The position numbers and the translations under genes were made by a program. Source: Solea solea (taxonomy: Eukaryota > Chordata > Actinopteri > Pleuronectiformes > Soleidae). Taken from it: 64,000 bases of DNA. Position 1 is the stretch's first letter, and each line of letters starts with the position of its first letter. This document shows, in pieces, positions 28,408 to 39,127 of this stretch. The stretch lies in contig NC_081141.1 of the NCBI RefSeq assembly GCF_958295425.1, forward strand, positions 17,380,680 to 17,444,679. Reading direction: 5' to 3'. The notes below the pieces were generated by a model. It saw only the letters and a program-made list of their open reading frames with translations, was not told the origin of the DNA and searched no databases.

Positions 28408-31400
28408 TACACGATAGGGTGTGTAAAAATCTTGAAGTCCCTTACATCAAAAATCATCTACAACTGACATTTAATATCATATTTATTGTAAATATGCAGA
28501 TATCGGCCAATACAGCATTTGAATTTTACTAAAATCTGCATTGGCACCCAAAATCAAACCTTAAGAAAACTGTCCTTTCCCTCCTGTACACGATAACAGC
28601 ATGACAGGCAGTGTTAAGGCAAGGGAGGGAGAACCGTTTACAAATGATACTTGCAGAGCAAAGTCCAGCAGTGCAGTGCTATTCATTTCATTTCATTTAC
28701 ACGCAGCTCACTATCAGAAAAGAAACACCACAAGAGATTTAAAACAAGTCATGGATGTGCAGTGGTAAACAAAAACCAAACTCAATCAGGTGAAGCCAAA
28801 GCCACACACACAGTTTGCATAGCAGTGACTTTCACAATTCACCATTGCTGGCTGCATATCAGATTTACCAGAGTAGTGCGTGTCCATTTTTAACCCGGGA
28901 TTAAACATTTTTCGACCTGAGGGAACAGGGATTAAAGTATGGCCAAATAAAGAAACTGATGAGGTGAATAAAGAGGCAGACAATAATGCAACACAATGCA
29001 CGCCAACACCTAACAACAACAACAAAACTTAAGTCTCCATGCCTACTTTTTACACTATGTGTAAAGGACTGTGTGTAGTTACTCAACTTGCAGGTCTCGA
29101 CAAAACAAAGTATCAAATGCTTGTTGCTCTTTCAGCAAGTTTCATTTTAAAATAAGAATACTGGGATTTATGTAATTTTGTATATTTGCTACTTTAATTG
29201 CCAGAAGCAAGCCCCATTCCTTCTTTCCAAGACTATTCTTTCCAAGAAAACAAACAAAAAGGACATTTTTTTCCCAGGCGGGTGTATTAAGATTCCACCC
29301 AAGGCAATTAAAACCCTGTAAAACCTCCTCATAACTTGACTTCTAAAGAGACATGAACCATCTGAGCTCATAACCACTCTGTGGTCAACATGCTCCCTCC
29401 CTCTACATACTGTATCTAAGACAAAGCTTGTGCATTGTAAATACAGAATGATTTACATATACACACACACGTCGTCATCACAAGCACGCACACGTGGGAT
29501 TGCTTTCTTGCATGAACTGACACACATTCAGAGCCTGTGTATAAAAAGATTGTGCAAGACAAAAAAAAAAAAAAGCAGGAGTCCGTTCTTGTCAGCAGAA
29601 GCGAGGAGGCATTATTTGACCACGAGTAGACAAACAGCTTGTCACAGCAGACAGCATCTGTCATTCTCCTTTGTGGCATAAACCCAGAGCTGCTCTGGTC
29701 AGGAAGACAAAATGCAGGGATTTGAATTTTGGTCATTTGGGGCAAAATAATACCAGAAGCAGCTTGTGCCATTAGCCCTTTTTACTGAAACCAACAAGAC
29801 ACACGGACTGAAAAATTAATGACTTCTTGAAATGAATCGACGCAAAGACATGGCCTCACTGAGGCACACGTTCAAATGTCAACACTAACAAGAAATGTTT
29901 TTTACCTGGAAGGACACAAGGGTCATACACAATGGTTTTAATAGGGAACAGTTCACCACCTTTTAACGGAGCTCTTAAAAAAACACCATTATTGAAGTTG
30001 ACAGATTTGATCCTGAAAGAAACGTCTGAGGTTTTGGAGCCACATCTTTCAGGACGCTGGGCTTCGGGTCTGAGATCCGTGAAAACGAAAAAATTCCCCA
30101 CATTATTCACCACAGCTGAACAAAGCCACGTCAGCAAATCAGCTGACGCTGCAACTCCATTGAGCAACACCGAAACCTCTTTAATGAGCAGAATAAAGAA
30201 TAAGTTTGTGCTCGGGATCATTATTCATTACTTCCTATGCAATGAATGAATGTGAGCAGTACATACCTCTGAGCAACGTACCCAACCCACATTGCTCCCC
30301 ATTGATTACTTAATTGGACACTCAAAAAATTGACCTGAGCCACAGGCATCCAGTGTACTCCAAGTGCCAGTCCCAAGCCCAGATAAATGGAAGGGTTGTG
30401 TCGGGAAGGGCATCCAGCATAAAAAAAATTGACACTCATTATATCATACACAGATTGTTTAACATTAATATGATTTGGTGTCCTACAAAGTCATGAAACA
30501 ATATCTTGAATCACTAAAATAGACCATGATGACTGATCCATGTTAGATGAATCAATACCCATGTTACCACAGTTAGTGTGGTCCTGCACTCTGATTTCCT
30601 ATGTGACCCGATATCATCGCAAAGGAACCTCATTTCTTGTGTGCGTGTAAAAACACTCACTATACATCACTACACAGCATGCTTCTAGGTCATGAGATCA
30701 CGTGAAACAACTGAAAATCTGTTGCAAAATGCCAATTTTGTTTTTCAAAAATACACAAAGTCAGTGACAATAAATCACCAGTTTCCTTTGTCTTTTATTT
30801 CCACGAGATATATAATTATGACTATGTAATCAGCACTGATGAGGACGGCACACTGGCACAGCTGTTCCCGGGGAGTCGAGGCAGAGCCAGAATTACAAAT
30901 GACAGGTATGAAACGAAGCACATTTTTCTCTCCCATCATCTTGCTGTTTGTCAGAAACAGAGCCCAGTATATCACACTGCACATCAGTTACCTAACTTAC
31001 TGCATTAGCAGGTCATGTCATCAAACCAATTAGGAGAATATTATCGATCAGCCTAATAATTCTTTCATTATTAGGTTTTACTAATCAAAAAGTTGTTCTG
31101 AAAGTGGATACCTACATGTTCACCAGACGATTGTCACACTTGCACAGAACTGTTATATCAATGACTCCCTTCACAAACACTGCATATGATATTCTTTTAA
31201 CCGCTCATATTTAAGTTACACTATGATAATTAGCTGATATAAAAAGGTATTTAAAGAGAGAAAGGAGAGAAAAGCTTGTTGTATACCTAGATTTCATTAT
31301 TTCTATTCTCTTGTCCACTGGCCAATTATCCTCTAGTGTGGGGCAGGCTTTAATCTACTTTAATTAAAGCGGCTTTGTAGACAACCCCATTATTTTAATA

Positions 31401-32439
31401 TCTATGAGCTGTCAAATATCACTCTAATATCTCAGTAATGTCCGTTAGATCTTGAATGCTCAATGCTATCAACCATATTTTCTGGTTTCTGTGCTCCATA
31501 TAACAAAGAAATCATCAAAACTGAAACATTATGGTTTGTGGACAAAACAACACATCTGAGAACATCCATCATTTCCAGATTTGGGAAAACCTGATGAACA
31601 TTTTTCCAAATTTTCTGACATTTTATGGACCAAGCAAGTAGTCGATTGATCGAGAAAATACTCGTTAGTTGTCGGCCTAATCCAGTGGCATTGTAATTAT
31701 ATTAGAGGCGATACTGTCTTTGACTTCGCAAAAGCCACATATAGATTCTCCAGACTCGCACCCAAGTTCACAAACCTTAACCTCCTATAGAAAGAGTCTG
31801 GCCCCTTTATATTATGTCACGCTTTCTATAGCAGGCCTGCACTTGCTGTGTGTGCATATGGTGTGTTCCTGTCAGCATTTCTGGAATCATTAGCCAAGCA
31901 TACCTCACAGTGAGTGTGGCTCCAAAACTACACTATCACTGCTTTAGCCACAGTTCTGACTGAACGGCTCACAAATACACAAATCTACAATGTACATTTT
32001 CTCCACAAGACACTTGAGACTCTCATCAGGCATGCTGTTCAGCTAGTCAGGCGACAATTACCGCCGTTATCATCATCATCATTATTATCAAGTCTATCTA
32101 CAAGATAGAGGTGGGTGGCTCCTTTCGCTTTTACGATATAGCCCATTGTCCCTCATTGTAAGTTTTGTAGAGGAAATGGTGTGGTGTACATGACAGGAGG
32201 AGACCAAAGGGGTGGACATCCCTGTGTGTCTCATACTATCATATGTCTCCAGACTTAATGGGTCTTACCACTATCAGTGCCATCACTCAGCTCAGCTTCC
32301 TGTCAGAAGCAGGCACGCACAAACACAGCAGTCATTTAGCAGCTCCAAGCGAGAACAAGTGACCAAAGAAAACTCCTAGCGTTTGTAAAACTTAACCACA
32401 CGGTGAATCATTTACACACACACACACACACACACACAA

Positions 32440-32485
<46 letters not shown>

Positions 32486-35400
32486 GTCTACTTCACACCC
32501 TGTCAGCCCCATAAATCATTTGCCCACCAACAGCCATGAGGGTTAACAGATGTCATGGGCCCAGAGGAAATCAGATGCAACTCAATCCGGATGCCCCCTA
32601 TCACTTAAGACCATTGAGCAACAGAGGCCGTCACACACCCACAGCTGTCCTCACACCTGTTAGCATATGCTCAAAAGAAACAGCAGCTTCAGGGATGGAA
32701 TATTGGTGATCTACTCACTCACTCACTCACTCACTCACTCACTCACCAAAGCCAAACACACCGATGCTCATGAAGAAACACACACACTTCCTGATTTAAA
32801 ACGGTCAAAAGTTAAAAAAGTGAAGTGAAACCAGAGCCGCTCCTTGTCCACGTGTGCAGGATTTCCTTCACACACCATCCTGATAAGAGAGAGGAACTGC
32901 ACGAGAACACATCTTTTTTTTTTGTTTAGTGCTGGATATGATTGTTGCTTATTTAATGCAAGAGTGCAAACATCTCCCCAAAAATTGTTCATGTAATATG
33001 AGTAGCGATGGGACAATATACGATATTATCGCTTATCGGGATTAAAAGCACTTACAATAAGTTAGTCGTGGTGAAGTTCTATTATCGCGATCATCGAAAA
33101 ACATGAATATTTTCACGTGAGTGACTTGAATCCCATCTGACTCCCCAGCATACAGTGCTTGTGATCCATCTCTTAATATAGGGAGCTGCATCTTTCCTCA
33201 AGACTTATAATTCATTCATTCGTCATGTAATGAACCTGTTAAATTATTTTCCACTAAAAAAAAAAAAGTATCCTACAGTATCTGTGACCACCGTAAATGC
33301 AGACATAAGGCTGCACCTGTTTAATAAAACTTTAATAAATTATATTAAAATGTAAATCACAATTTTTTTGGTCAGGATCATCATAAAAGTTGATATAAAA
33401 TATGGTCCCATGCCTATATGTGACAATGAACTGCTTCAGTACTGAACACATGCGTTTCACCTTATGACTAGTGTTACTCCATGCAGTCTGTTTGTTTAGC
33501 TTTCGTTGCCACGGTTTCCTTGGCTGTTCCATGAATTGGCATGATTTGTGTCACTATCCTCACACATCCATACATTTCACCACACCACTGATTCCACACT
33601 TAGTAACTTCCTAAAGCATTTTAAAATCTGTGTGGACTCCCTCCTCTTCTGTTTCAAGGCTGAGCCATTTGTAACAGTACCATTGCACAAACAGTTTAGA
33701 TCACATGTTATCTCTTTGAAATTGCAGCCTGAAGGTAACCTGGGGGTTTAAGAAGGGGTTGCACATAATTGCATCATCAGTGATCCCAGCCAGGGAGTAA
33801 CAGTACACCAGTGGCACATCATCTCTGCTGACCCTCCTGTCACTTTACCACTGTCCACCAAAGCATAATTCATTAAAAAAATCACACATACAACATATCA
33901 AAGTACTAATTATCGTATCTGACCCAAAATGACACAACCGATATAATCAAAACACCAAATAACTTTAAGTTCACATGACCTGCATCATCATTAACTGGCT
34001 GAGCAGTATCATTAACACTATGAAAATGCTATGAAACGCAATGTTTGCTACAGTACAGCATCTTCTATGCAGCTCGTCTGCTGGCTCATCATTGGATTCA
34101 GGCTGTGACTCAAGATCCCTCACCTCCCTCAGCAGCTGAACTCAGCTCAGCTCAGCATGGCACAGCAACTAATCATTACCTCTGTTGCCCTTTAGAAACA
34201 AATGCATGGTACCTTCACAGTGGATGAAAGTGATTATTTTGACAGGAATTGCGATTGCTATATGATTTGCGATAACAGAGGGAATTTTTTTGTCATTTTT
34301 CTCATTTTCCTTTGAAAAACATATTTAAAATGATTACCGTGTGATATTTGTGCAGATAATGTGAGACACAAATACTGTATGTTCTCTTCAGTGTGTAGAA
34401 AAAGATGTGGATAGATCCAGACAATTCATCTAAAATGATACTTTGACACACAATGGATGGATGGATGGATAGATAGATAGATCAAAACAAATGACAATTA
34501 ATTTAGTAATCGAATAATAATCGTATAATTGTTGCAGCCCTACTCATAAGTATGTTTGTGTACATATATAATCACTTAAAATAAAAATCTTTCCATAGCC
34601 TAATCTTGGAATCAACTTTTTATATGCACTTTAGGGAAAGGGCCTTGCTTTATGGAGGCTGCCATGCTACATGTCCATGTTTCACATGTTTCAGCAGCTC
34701 CAAAGAATGTGAGCAATCTGTCATCTCACCATCAGATATCAGTACTGTAATTCTTACACCGTGGACCTTGTAAAAAGTACAAACATAGCAAATAACATAT
34801 ACATATTCCACTCCCTAACCAACACACGATGAAGGTAAAAAGTGTGCCTCCTCATCATCATCCAATGACCTACATTAAAGACAGCAATCACCCTCTCTGC
34901 TCTCATACACTCTCCACAGAGTGAATGAACCCTGGTGCACTCTCAAACTGCTGTAAAATCACACTTAAATTGTGCAACAACAAGGCACAACCCTGTTTGA
35001 CCTGCACTGCTGCTCCAAGAGTGGCCCTCAACACACTTCATGTGTCTCGGACTGTGCTGCTGTGGGGACAAAAATCAGTGTATTTGTTTAAATGAGTCGC
35101 TCTATGGAAGAGGCATACACAATGGACTTCCTCCACACCTGGACCAAGTCACAGCAGGAACTATGACCACATCCCTCCTCGTGGTGCTGACTGGTCAGAC
35201 TTTACACATCACAGGAAAGAATCATATTAGCAACACTAGATATAGAATCAGCATCCTCCTCACAAGGAGGAAATGGCACAGTAAGTGCAGTTTGCTTCAC
35301 TTCAGAGTATGAAAACAATGAGCCTACAGGGAAGAAACTAATATTCATGAGCCATCACATGACTGTGTCGCTCCTCTGACAAGTTCTGTAAAAAGTAAAA

Positions 35401-35698
35401 AGTTGGCTGACTGTCGTCCTCTCCTTCTCAGAGTGAAATAACTAACCTGCAGCATTAACATTCACAACATGTGGCTGCCTGCTCCACTGTGGAATCCCCT
35501 CCAACTGTCAGGAGAGGGCTCCTCCGTCCTCCTCACCCACTGCTCTGGAGAGAGGAGGAACCAAGAGTTGAGCTCCTCCACTCCTCAAACTTAAACATGA
35601 CGCCCTGACAAACACCACTGGACTTTTTTTCCCCGTCTCTCTTACCTGTTGAGTTTCAGGGCGAAAGCTCGTCGCTCTGCGCTGCCCAGAGAAGCCAT
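1260..35698 (-). CDS. dock8: dedicator of cytokinesis protein 8, 5' part (30 coding exons, 3' end beyond window)
   Basis: DOCK8 is an atypical guanine-nucleotide exchange factor for CDC42, mainly in leukocytes, acting at the leading-edge membrane. Coding exons in transcript order: 35646-35698, 27273-27369, 22315-22490, 21723-21794, 21104-21212, 17492-17701, 16977-17062, 16252-16318, 12168-12317, 11895-11975, 11629-11788, 11351-11487, 10929-11022, 9988-10150, 9095-9212, 8787-8857, 8545-8689, 7998-8099, 7461-7556, 7078-7312, 6019-6183, 5697-5875, 4286-4378, 3693-3788, 3121-3270, 2874-2987, 2625-2780, 2294-2433, 1859-2022, 1260-1411. All join in frame to 3,831 nt (1,277 codons). The protein starts [15 protein letters not shown], close to human DOCK8 as I recall it. 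Other landmarks are RQTFES-type blocks, [31 protein letters not shown], the DHR-1/C2 region (about residues 545-715), VKSMAQHV and [12 protein letters not shown]. The DHR-2 catalytic domain is not in the window. All introns are GT-AG except the one after exon 16, which is GC-AG. DOCK6 and DOCK7 are the nearest alternatives, but the N-terminus fits DOCK8 best. Inference: the gene is intact. Confidence 0.95.
5530..5683 (+). repeat. tRNA-derived SINE
   Basis: The head has an RNA polymerase III A box (TGGCTCAGTGG, 5538-5548) and a B box-like GTTCAACTCC (5591-5600), followed by a non-tRNA body. The tail has the segment GTCGCTTTAGATAAACGCGT, familiar from many teleost SINEs, and ends in short TAATG-type repeats. 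It is a SINE and not a tRNA gene: there is no good acceptor stem and the tail is retroposon-like. It lies in dock8 intron 22, antisense to dock8, ending 13 nt from the exon 22 splice donor. Confidence 0.85.
7634..7920. mobile_element. non-autonomous DNA transposon (MITE) with TAGGGCTGG termini
   Basis: The element begins TAGGGCTGGCCAATAT and ends ATATCGCCCAGCCCTA, an imperfect terminal inverted repeat of about 16 bp around an AT-rich, non-coding core. These ends are typical of hAT-like MITEs in fish. No clear target-site duplication is left. It sits in the dock8 intron between exons 18 and 19. Confidence 0.6.
7998..10150 (-). other. dock8: dock8 DHR-1 (C2-like, phosphoinositide-binding) coding block, exons 14-18
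   Basis: Exons 14 to 18 encode about residues 498-697. They cover most of the DHR-1 domain, which in DOCK proteins binds phosphatidylinositol-3,4,5-trisphosphate and brings the GEF to the membrane. Visible landmarks are [64 protein letters not shown] and LIGYSWLPI. They align without gaps at exon borders to human DOCK8 as I recall it. The block also holds a GC-AG intron (8786 back to 8690) and a hAT-type MITE in the intron before exon 18. Domain limits are family knowledge, not computed. Confidence 0.8.
8165..8365. mobile_element. hAT-type MITE with perfect 8-bp target duplication
   Basis: A 201-bp non-coding element beginning CAGTGGTTC and ending TTTGAGAAGTAATG. It is flanked on both sides by CAGTATAC (8157-8164 and 8366-8373), an exact 8-bp duplication as made by hAT transposases. 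The CAGTGGTTC...TTTGAGAA ends fit a hAT termini consensus with decay on the right. It contains C-rich and G-rich runs. It lies in dock8 intron 17, about 60 nt upstream of the exon 18 acceptor. Confidence 0.75.
10260..10542. mobile_element. palindromic hAT-type MITE
   Basis: A 283-bp element made almost wholly of two inverted arms of about 110 bp. It starts GGTAACACTTTATATTAAGG and ends with the exact reverse complement. The arms stay close through the GTGCTTACTAACATGCAT region. It is flanked by ACATTTTT at 10252-10259 and 10543-10550, an exact 8-bp target duplication. There is no coding capacity. It is a fold-back MITE in the dock8 intron between exons 13 and 14. Confidence 0.85.
11044..11066. 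repeat. CA microsatellite beside dock8 exon 13 acceptor
   Basis: A perfect AC run on the plus strand, read as TG in the dock8 pre-mRNA. It lies 21 nt upstream of the exon 13 acceptor, where the polypyrimidine tract would be. Confidence 0.9.
14430..15041. mobile_element. Tc1-like transposon relic, internally rearranged
   Basis: About 30-bp terminal inverted repeats, CAGAACCAGTCAGAAGTCTG on the left and (reverse complement) CAGTATCAAGTAAAAGGTTT on the right, are both followed inward by a ...ACACACCTTC core. TA dinucleotides flank the element, as for Tc1/mariner insertions. Inside, a minus-strand segment (about 14459-14659) resembles the transposase N-terminus, which starts [10 protein letters not shown] and then stops. 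A plus-strand segment (about 14735-14869) resembles the transposase C-terminus ending [13 protein letters not shown]. The catalytic middle is missing and stops are present, so no active enzyme is encoded. It lies in the dock8 intron between exons 8 and 9. Confidence 0.8.
16620..16647. repeat. TG microsatellite
   Basis: A perfect GT dinucleotide array of about 14 units in the dock8 intron between exons 7 and 8. The ORFs across it (cysteine/valine runs) are artefacts. Confidence 0.95.
17964..17995. repeat. TG microsatellite
   Basis: A GT array of about 16 units in the dock8 intron between exons 5 and 6. Confidence 0.95.
20555..20700. repeat. dispersed fish repeat of the TTAGCTTAGCTTAGCATAA type
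   Basis: The stretch with TTTTTTGGGAAACAGCTACA, a diverged TTTCTTGCCAAGCGTGAGAT, and a TTAGCTTAGCTTAGCATAA end recalls a widespread interspersed repeat of percomorph genomes. I cannot assign its class. The boundaries are approximate. It is in the dock8 intron between exons 5 and 6. Confidence 0.4.
21215..21241. repeat. CA repeat abutting dock8 exon 5 acceptor
   Basis: A CA/AAC dinucleotide tract on the plus strand (TG in the transcript) ending within a few bases of the dock8 exon 5 acceptor at 21213. Confidence 0.85.
23370..23882. mobile_element. hAT-like non-autonomous element with 8-bp target duplication
   Basis: The 513-bp segment is flanked by GCAGTTAA on both sides (23362-23369 and 23883-23890). 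Its right end reads GATTTACACCCCTAGA and the left end is a diverged inverted counterpart (TGTAGCAGGTGGGTC). The core is rich in GATA/ATCG motifs (tatcgtatcgtgag type) usual in hAT MITEs. No transposase is encoded. It lies in the dock8 intron between exons 2 and 3. Confidence 0.6.
28331..28410. repeat. AT/AC microsatellite
   Basis: A compound (AT)n tract with interspersed AC steps in dock8 intron 1. Confidence 0.9.
31430..31680. repeat. fragment of a TIR-type fish repeat (ACTAACGA...ATCGATTAG family)
   Basis: Read on the minus strand it runs GGCCGACAACTAACGAGTAT, then TTTTCTCGATCAATCGACTA, then TTGGTCCATAAAATGTCAGA. This matches the layout of a very common teleost non-autonomous DNA element as I remember it. 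Only one end is clear. It is in dock8 intron 1. Confidence 0.5.
32414..32485. repeat. compound (CA)n-(TA)n-(CA)n microsatellite
   Basis: An AC run, a TA run, then an AC run of 72 bp in all, in dock8 intron 1. Confidence 0.95.
32713..32746. repeat. (ACTC)n tetranucleotide array
   Basis: About 8.5 perfect ACTC units in dock8 intron 1. It is a plain short tandem repeat. Confidence 0.95.
33003..33416. mobile_element. non-autonomous TIR element (TAGCGATGGGAC ends)
   Basis: The left end TAGCGATGGGACAATATA and the reverse complement of the right end, TAGGCATGGGACCATATT, form an imperfect inverted repeat around an AT-rich core without ORFs. The target duplication is too diverged to be called. Probably hAT-like. 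It lies in dock8 intron 1. Confidence 0.5.
34452..34482. repeat. (GGAT)n-(GATA)n tetranucleotide repeat
   Basis: Short compound ATGG then ATAG units inside a decayed TIR-element region (about 34232-34543) whose right end reads TTGTTGCAGCCCTA. Confidence 0.85.
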
Positions 35699-35990
35699 AT
35701 GTGAGCCCGAGCTCCAGCTTCGGCCGCACTTCTTCCTCTGCGCTGCCGCCGAACCTCGCTTCTGTCACGGACGCGCCGCCTCTTGCTGCTCGCTACAGCT
35801 CCACTGTCATGTCCACACTCATCTCTCTGCTGTGGCGGCGGCGGCGGCAGCAGGTTCGCTGGGTGTACACTTCCGCATCTGACTTCAACTGTGTCGCAAA
35901 GACAGGGAGAGGGAGAGAGAGAGAGAGAGAGAGAGGGAGTGAGAGAGGGAGGGAGGGGGATAGCACGGGATAGACGGGACACGTGCGCTC
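35699..35990 (-). promoter_or_regulatory. dock8: dock8 5' leader / proximal promoter (GC-rich)
   Basis: Just upstream of the dock8 ATG the base composition turns GC- and CpG-rich, unlike the AT-rich surroundings. It contains a short CGG/CCG run (35833-35850), an ETS-type ACTTCCGC (35869-35876) and a GA/CT microsatellite (about 35908-35938). This fits a CpG-type TATA-less promoter and 5' UTR. No transcription start can be fixed from sequence. Open frames starting upstream run past the dock8 start in another frame (see findings). Confidence 0.5.
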
Positions 35991-38900
35991 CCCCGCTGGC
36001 TAAATAAGCTTATGCGTATTTAAGCTTTTTTGTCTTGTAGGAACATTTGTTAAATGGATTAGCGCAACTCATTCTGAACGCAAAAAAAAAACCGTTTCTA
36101 CTGTGAATCGTGTAACATTAAAGGTGGAGACCCCAACTTTATTATACAACAGGGCATATAATCCTGTAGTCCAGAAATTGAACAAAAAAATTATGATGAT
36201 GATTATTGTTAATATCATACAGTATATATACATATATCATATCATGTTAATATGATAGACAGGTGCTCTGTCAGAACAGGCATACCAGGGGCCCCAAAGA
36301 CCCCCCCAATTAACTTTCAATGACACCCTACCAAGTAAAGGTACTTTTCTGAGAAACACAAGTCCGACCAAGGGTTTTACCGTTCAAAACTGTACCAAAC
36401 TGTACCAAACCAAACTGTACCATGATGGAAATACGCCAAAAAAAACATAAATAACAAGTGGGCCCCCAAGAGTCGGTCCTGGTAGCATATTTGGAGTACA
36501 TGGAGCCCCTAAAACCCCACTAATATGCAGCTCACCACTGCTACATCAAAAAACACTTAATGGGGGCCATTCTGACTGGTGGGTGGGTCAGTGAGATAAG
36601 GTCTCACCTCTCAAAACACACTGACCTCATGAGCTCTGTACTAGGCTGACCTGCGAGTGGCAGTAATGAGCCCCTCAATTTAGGGTGTACAGGTGATGAG
36701 GGCGGGGAGAGATGGTGAAAGGCCCCAATTAGCTTCTTTGCCTGGGCCCTCGCAGAGTCTAGGATCGCATCTGTTCATAGAGCAGCATGGAAGGTAAGGC
36801 AAAGGAAAGAGAAGAAGGCAGTAATGCAACATTACATATGCTCAGTGTAAAAACACTGCATACAAATAAACAAACATTACTTTTTAGTTCTGTTCCTTTC
36901 ATGATTGTTATTATTACTAATGGTGGTGGTAGCAGTGGCTTTTTTTTAATGTTTAAATGTTTTCATAAACCGTGCACATCATCATTTTATCATATATGCA
37001 CCTGTTTTATCTGAATTTAACAATACTGTGCTGAACCCCCTGTTTATTAGCAATTATCCTGTTCATTAGAAGTTTGCCTCATTCATTTTATTTGTGAGCG
37101 CAAATAGAAACCAAAACCAGTTTCAGGTGAATGCAAATTAAAAGACTCACAGTGGCCTATGGGAATGGGATCAGTTCTCCCTAAAGTTGCTATTTCATCC
37201 ATAGCCAAGATTAAGTCGTGCAATAGTGAAGGTGTGGAGACTGTTTACATAACAAAGACTGGACACATGCGGAAACAGCAAACAAGTTCACTTCACGTTC
37301 ACTTCAAGTTCACTCTACAACAGAATACTTTTCAACAATTGCAACTTATACCTTTCACATTTGGTAACATGTTGACATGAAATGGATGCTCTGTCAAAAA
37401 ACCCTGCTTCCTAACAGACAATCCCTTTTTAAATGTATAGTGTGTACTGTATTTTGTTAAGTGTAAAGTGTTATATTCTTTTCTAACCCTGAAGCAATTT
37501 TCTTTTTTTAAATTCTAGGTTTGTGTTTCCCCCATAGGGAAGGTTTATTTCTGTCCATTAAGTTGATTTTCACACAATAATATGTCCTCATTTTGAACAT
37601 CACATCATTTGTCTGCATTTATGTTGGCATAAGAAGGCATACCTGGCTATTTGAGTTATTGTCATTTTTAAGTGAAAATGTACAGAGGCACTGCATTTAT
37701 AAATTGGTTTCTGTCTCCCTCTTCTGGTAGCTTTTTGTAACCACCCCAAGTTCCGTCTGATAAACTAGGAGGAAAAATAAAACGTGTTTATTTTTCAATG
37801 TATTGCTGTGAAAATGCTCTATTTATTGGCCATTACCTCCGTGGCTAACGTTAAACTTATCTTTGGTCTATTTTCTTTTTGCACTTCAACTTACCCGGGA
37901 TTTACTCGCGAGGTGAAGCGGAACCATCGTCGCTGCGTCCGGTTTTCAGCCGAGTCAGAGCAGTGTAGCACATTGTAAGTCACACCGGAAATCCACAGCA
38001 GTGTATGAGTGTTCAGGACAACATTGTTGGAGATAATAACTTAATCAGGTATTTATTTACAGTCTCTTTAAATCAAATGACGTCTGTTTGTTGTGGTGTC
38101 GAAGAGCAGGTTTTTGAGGTAAAGTCCACGTTGGCTGTTTAATTCACCTCATCTTAGTCACCGAGCATTAATACTGTGTTGCTGTTGATGTTGTTCTTCA
38201 ACGTTCTCTTTATTGGTCAAGGAATTTATAACGACATTAACTGACCGGGCTGTAAAATAGGAGTTTTTTTTTATTATTCTTTATTGATAACAGTATGTGT
38301 TATAACTGTATAACCCATACAGTGCTTAACACACCACCCAAAGTAAGGTTTATGCCACACCTGCCCTATATCAACAGGTAATTATCAAACTCATTTTTCA
38401 CGTTTCTGTAATGTTTCTGTAATGGTTAATACACCAGTATGTACAAAACTCTTTAACCGAAACGGTATTTATAATGATATTAAGATGTCAAGTTATTTAC
38501 TTGCATTGTTGAACAGAAAAATGTGTTTTAGTGGTTGATTGTTATGCTCGATTAATTTCTGTCTTCTCTGAGAAGCCCAGTGATACTTAACAGACACTTA
38601 CAGTATTGGATGACGAGAGAATATTCCAATAATACAGCATATAAAATGTACACAAGTTAAGAAAAAAATCCATTCCATAAATTAAAAATATAAATAACAA
38701 AAAAAGCCCAAAACAATGTGCAGTAATCCTTCATAAAAAGATTATGACAGAAATTCCGAAGTTTTTTCACTTTTCTTTTTTAAGTTAAGTAATATAAAAT
38801 AAAATAAAAGGACTAAAGACTTTTATTTTTTAACCTTTAACTCCATTCTGCTTTTATTGTCATAATTGCTTGTTTGATGTTTTGATTGTACTTGTTTTTA

Positions 38901-39127
38901 CTTCCCTTTTTTATTTTATTGTTACTCTCTGCTCATTTTGAGATCATTCTACGAGGTAAAGAGGTAAAACTGTAGTACTATCATTATTATTATTATTATT
39001 TTTATCTTCAAACACGTGCAGAAAGACAATGACGTTGGGAGAAACATTTGTCAGCCTACATTTACTTCTCTTAATGGATCTTTATAATGTGTCTGATGTG
39101 ATCCTTTAGGAATACTGCACTTCTGTT
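35991..39127. other. dock8-zng1 head-to-head interval
   Basis: This spacer separates the divergent dock8 and zng1 genes. The dock8-proximal part is GC-rich leader. From 36.1 to 37.7 kb it is AT-rich with short runs of C and GTACCAAAC-type repeats near 36390-36420. From 37.85 to 38.0 kb there is a small CpG-bearing stretch that probably holds the zng1 promoter and first exon. Three short ORFs (36787, 37159, 37784) have no recognisable product. Confidence 0.6.
37880..37974 (+). other. zng1: probable zng1 5' UTR exon
   Basis: A local CpG-bearing stretch ends in a good splice donor (CATT|GTAAGT, exon end 37974). Joining it to the acceptor at 39109 (exon 2 starts 39110) puts an in-frame TAG nine bases before the exon end, so translation would start at the ATG at 39128. 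The 5' limit is arbitrary. No transcript evidence is available. Confidence 0.45.

Larger units (their letters stand above)
27370..35645 (-). other. dock8: dock8 intron 1 (8.3 kb)
   Basis: The first intron separates the 53-nt start-codon exon from exon 2. It holds AT and CA/TA microsatellites (about 28331-28410, 32414-32485), an ACTC tetranucleotide array, remnants of TIR elements (31430-31680, 33003-33416, around 34232-34543) and a both-strand open stretch (29856-30249). No recognisable gene is seen. A long first intron is a usual place for enhancers and alternative first exons, but none can be proved here. Confidence 0.75.

Noticed and set aside
32713..32746. Regular ACTC repeats as a possible CRISPR-like array
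   Set aside because: Perfect 4-bp units without spacers in a vertebrate genome; a simple microsatellite.
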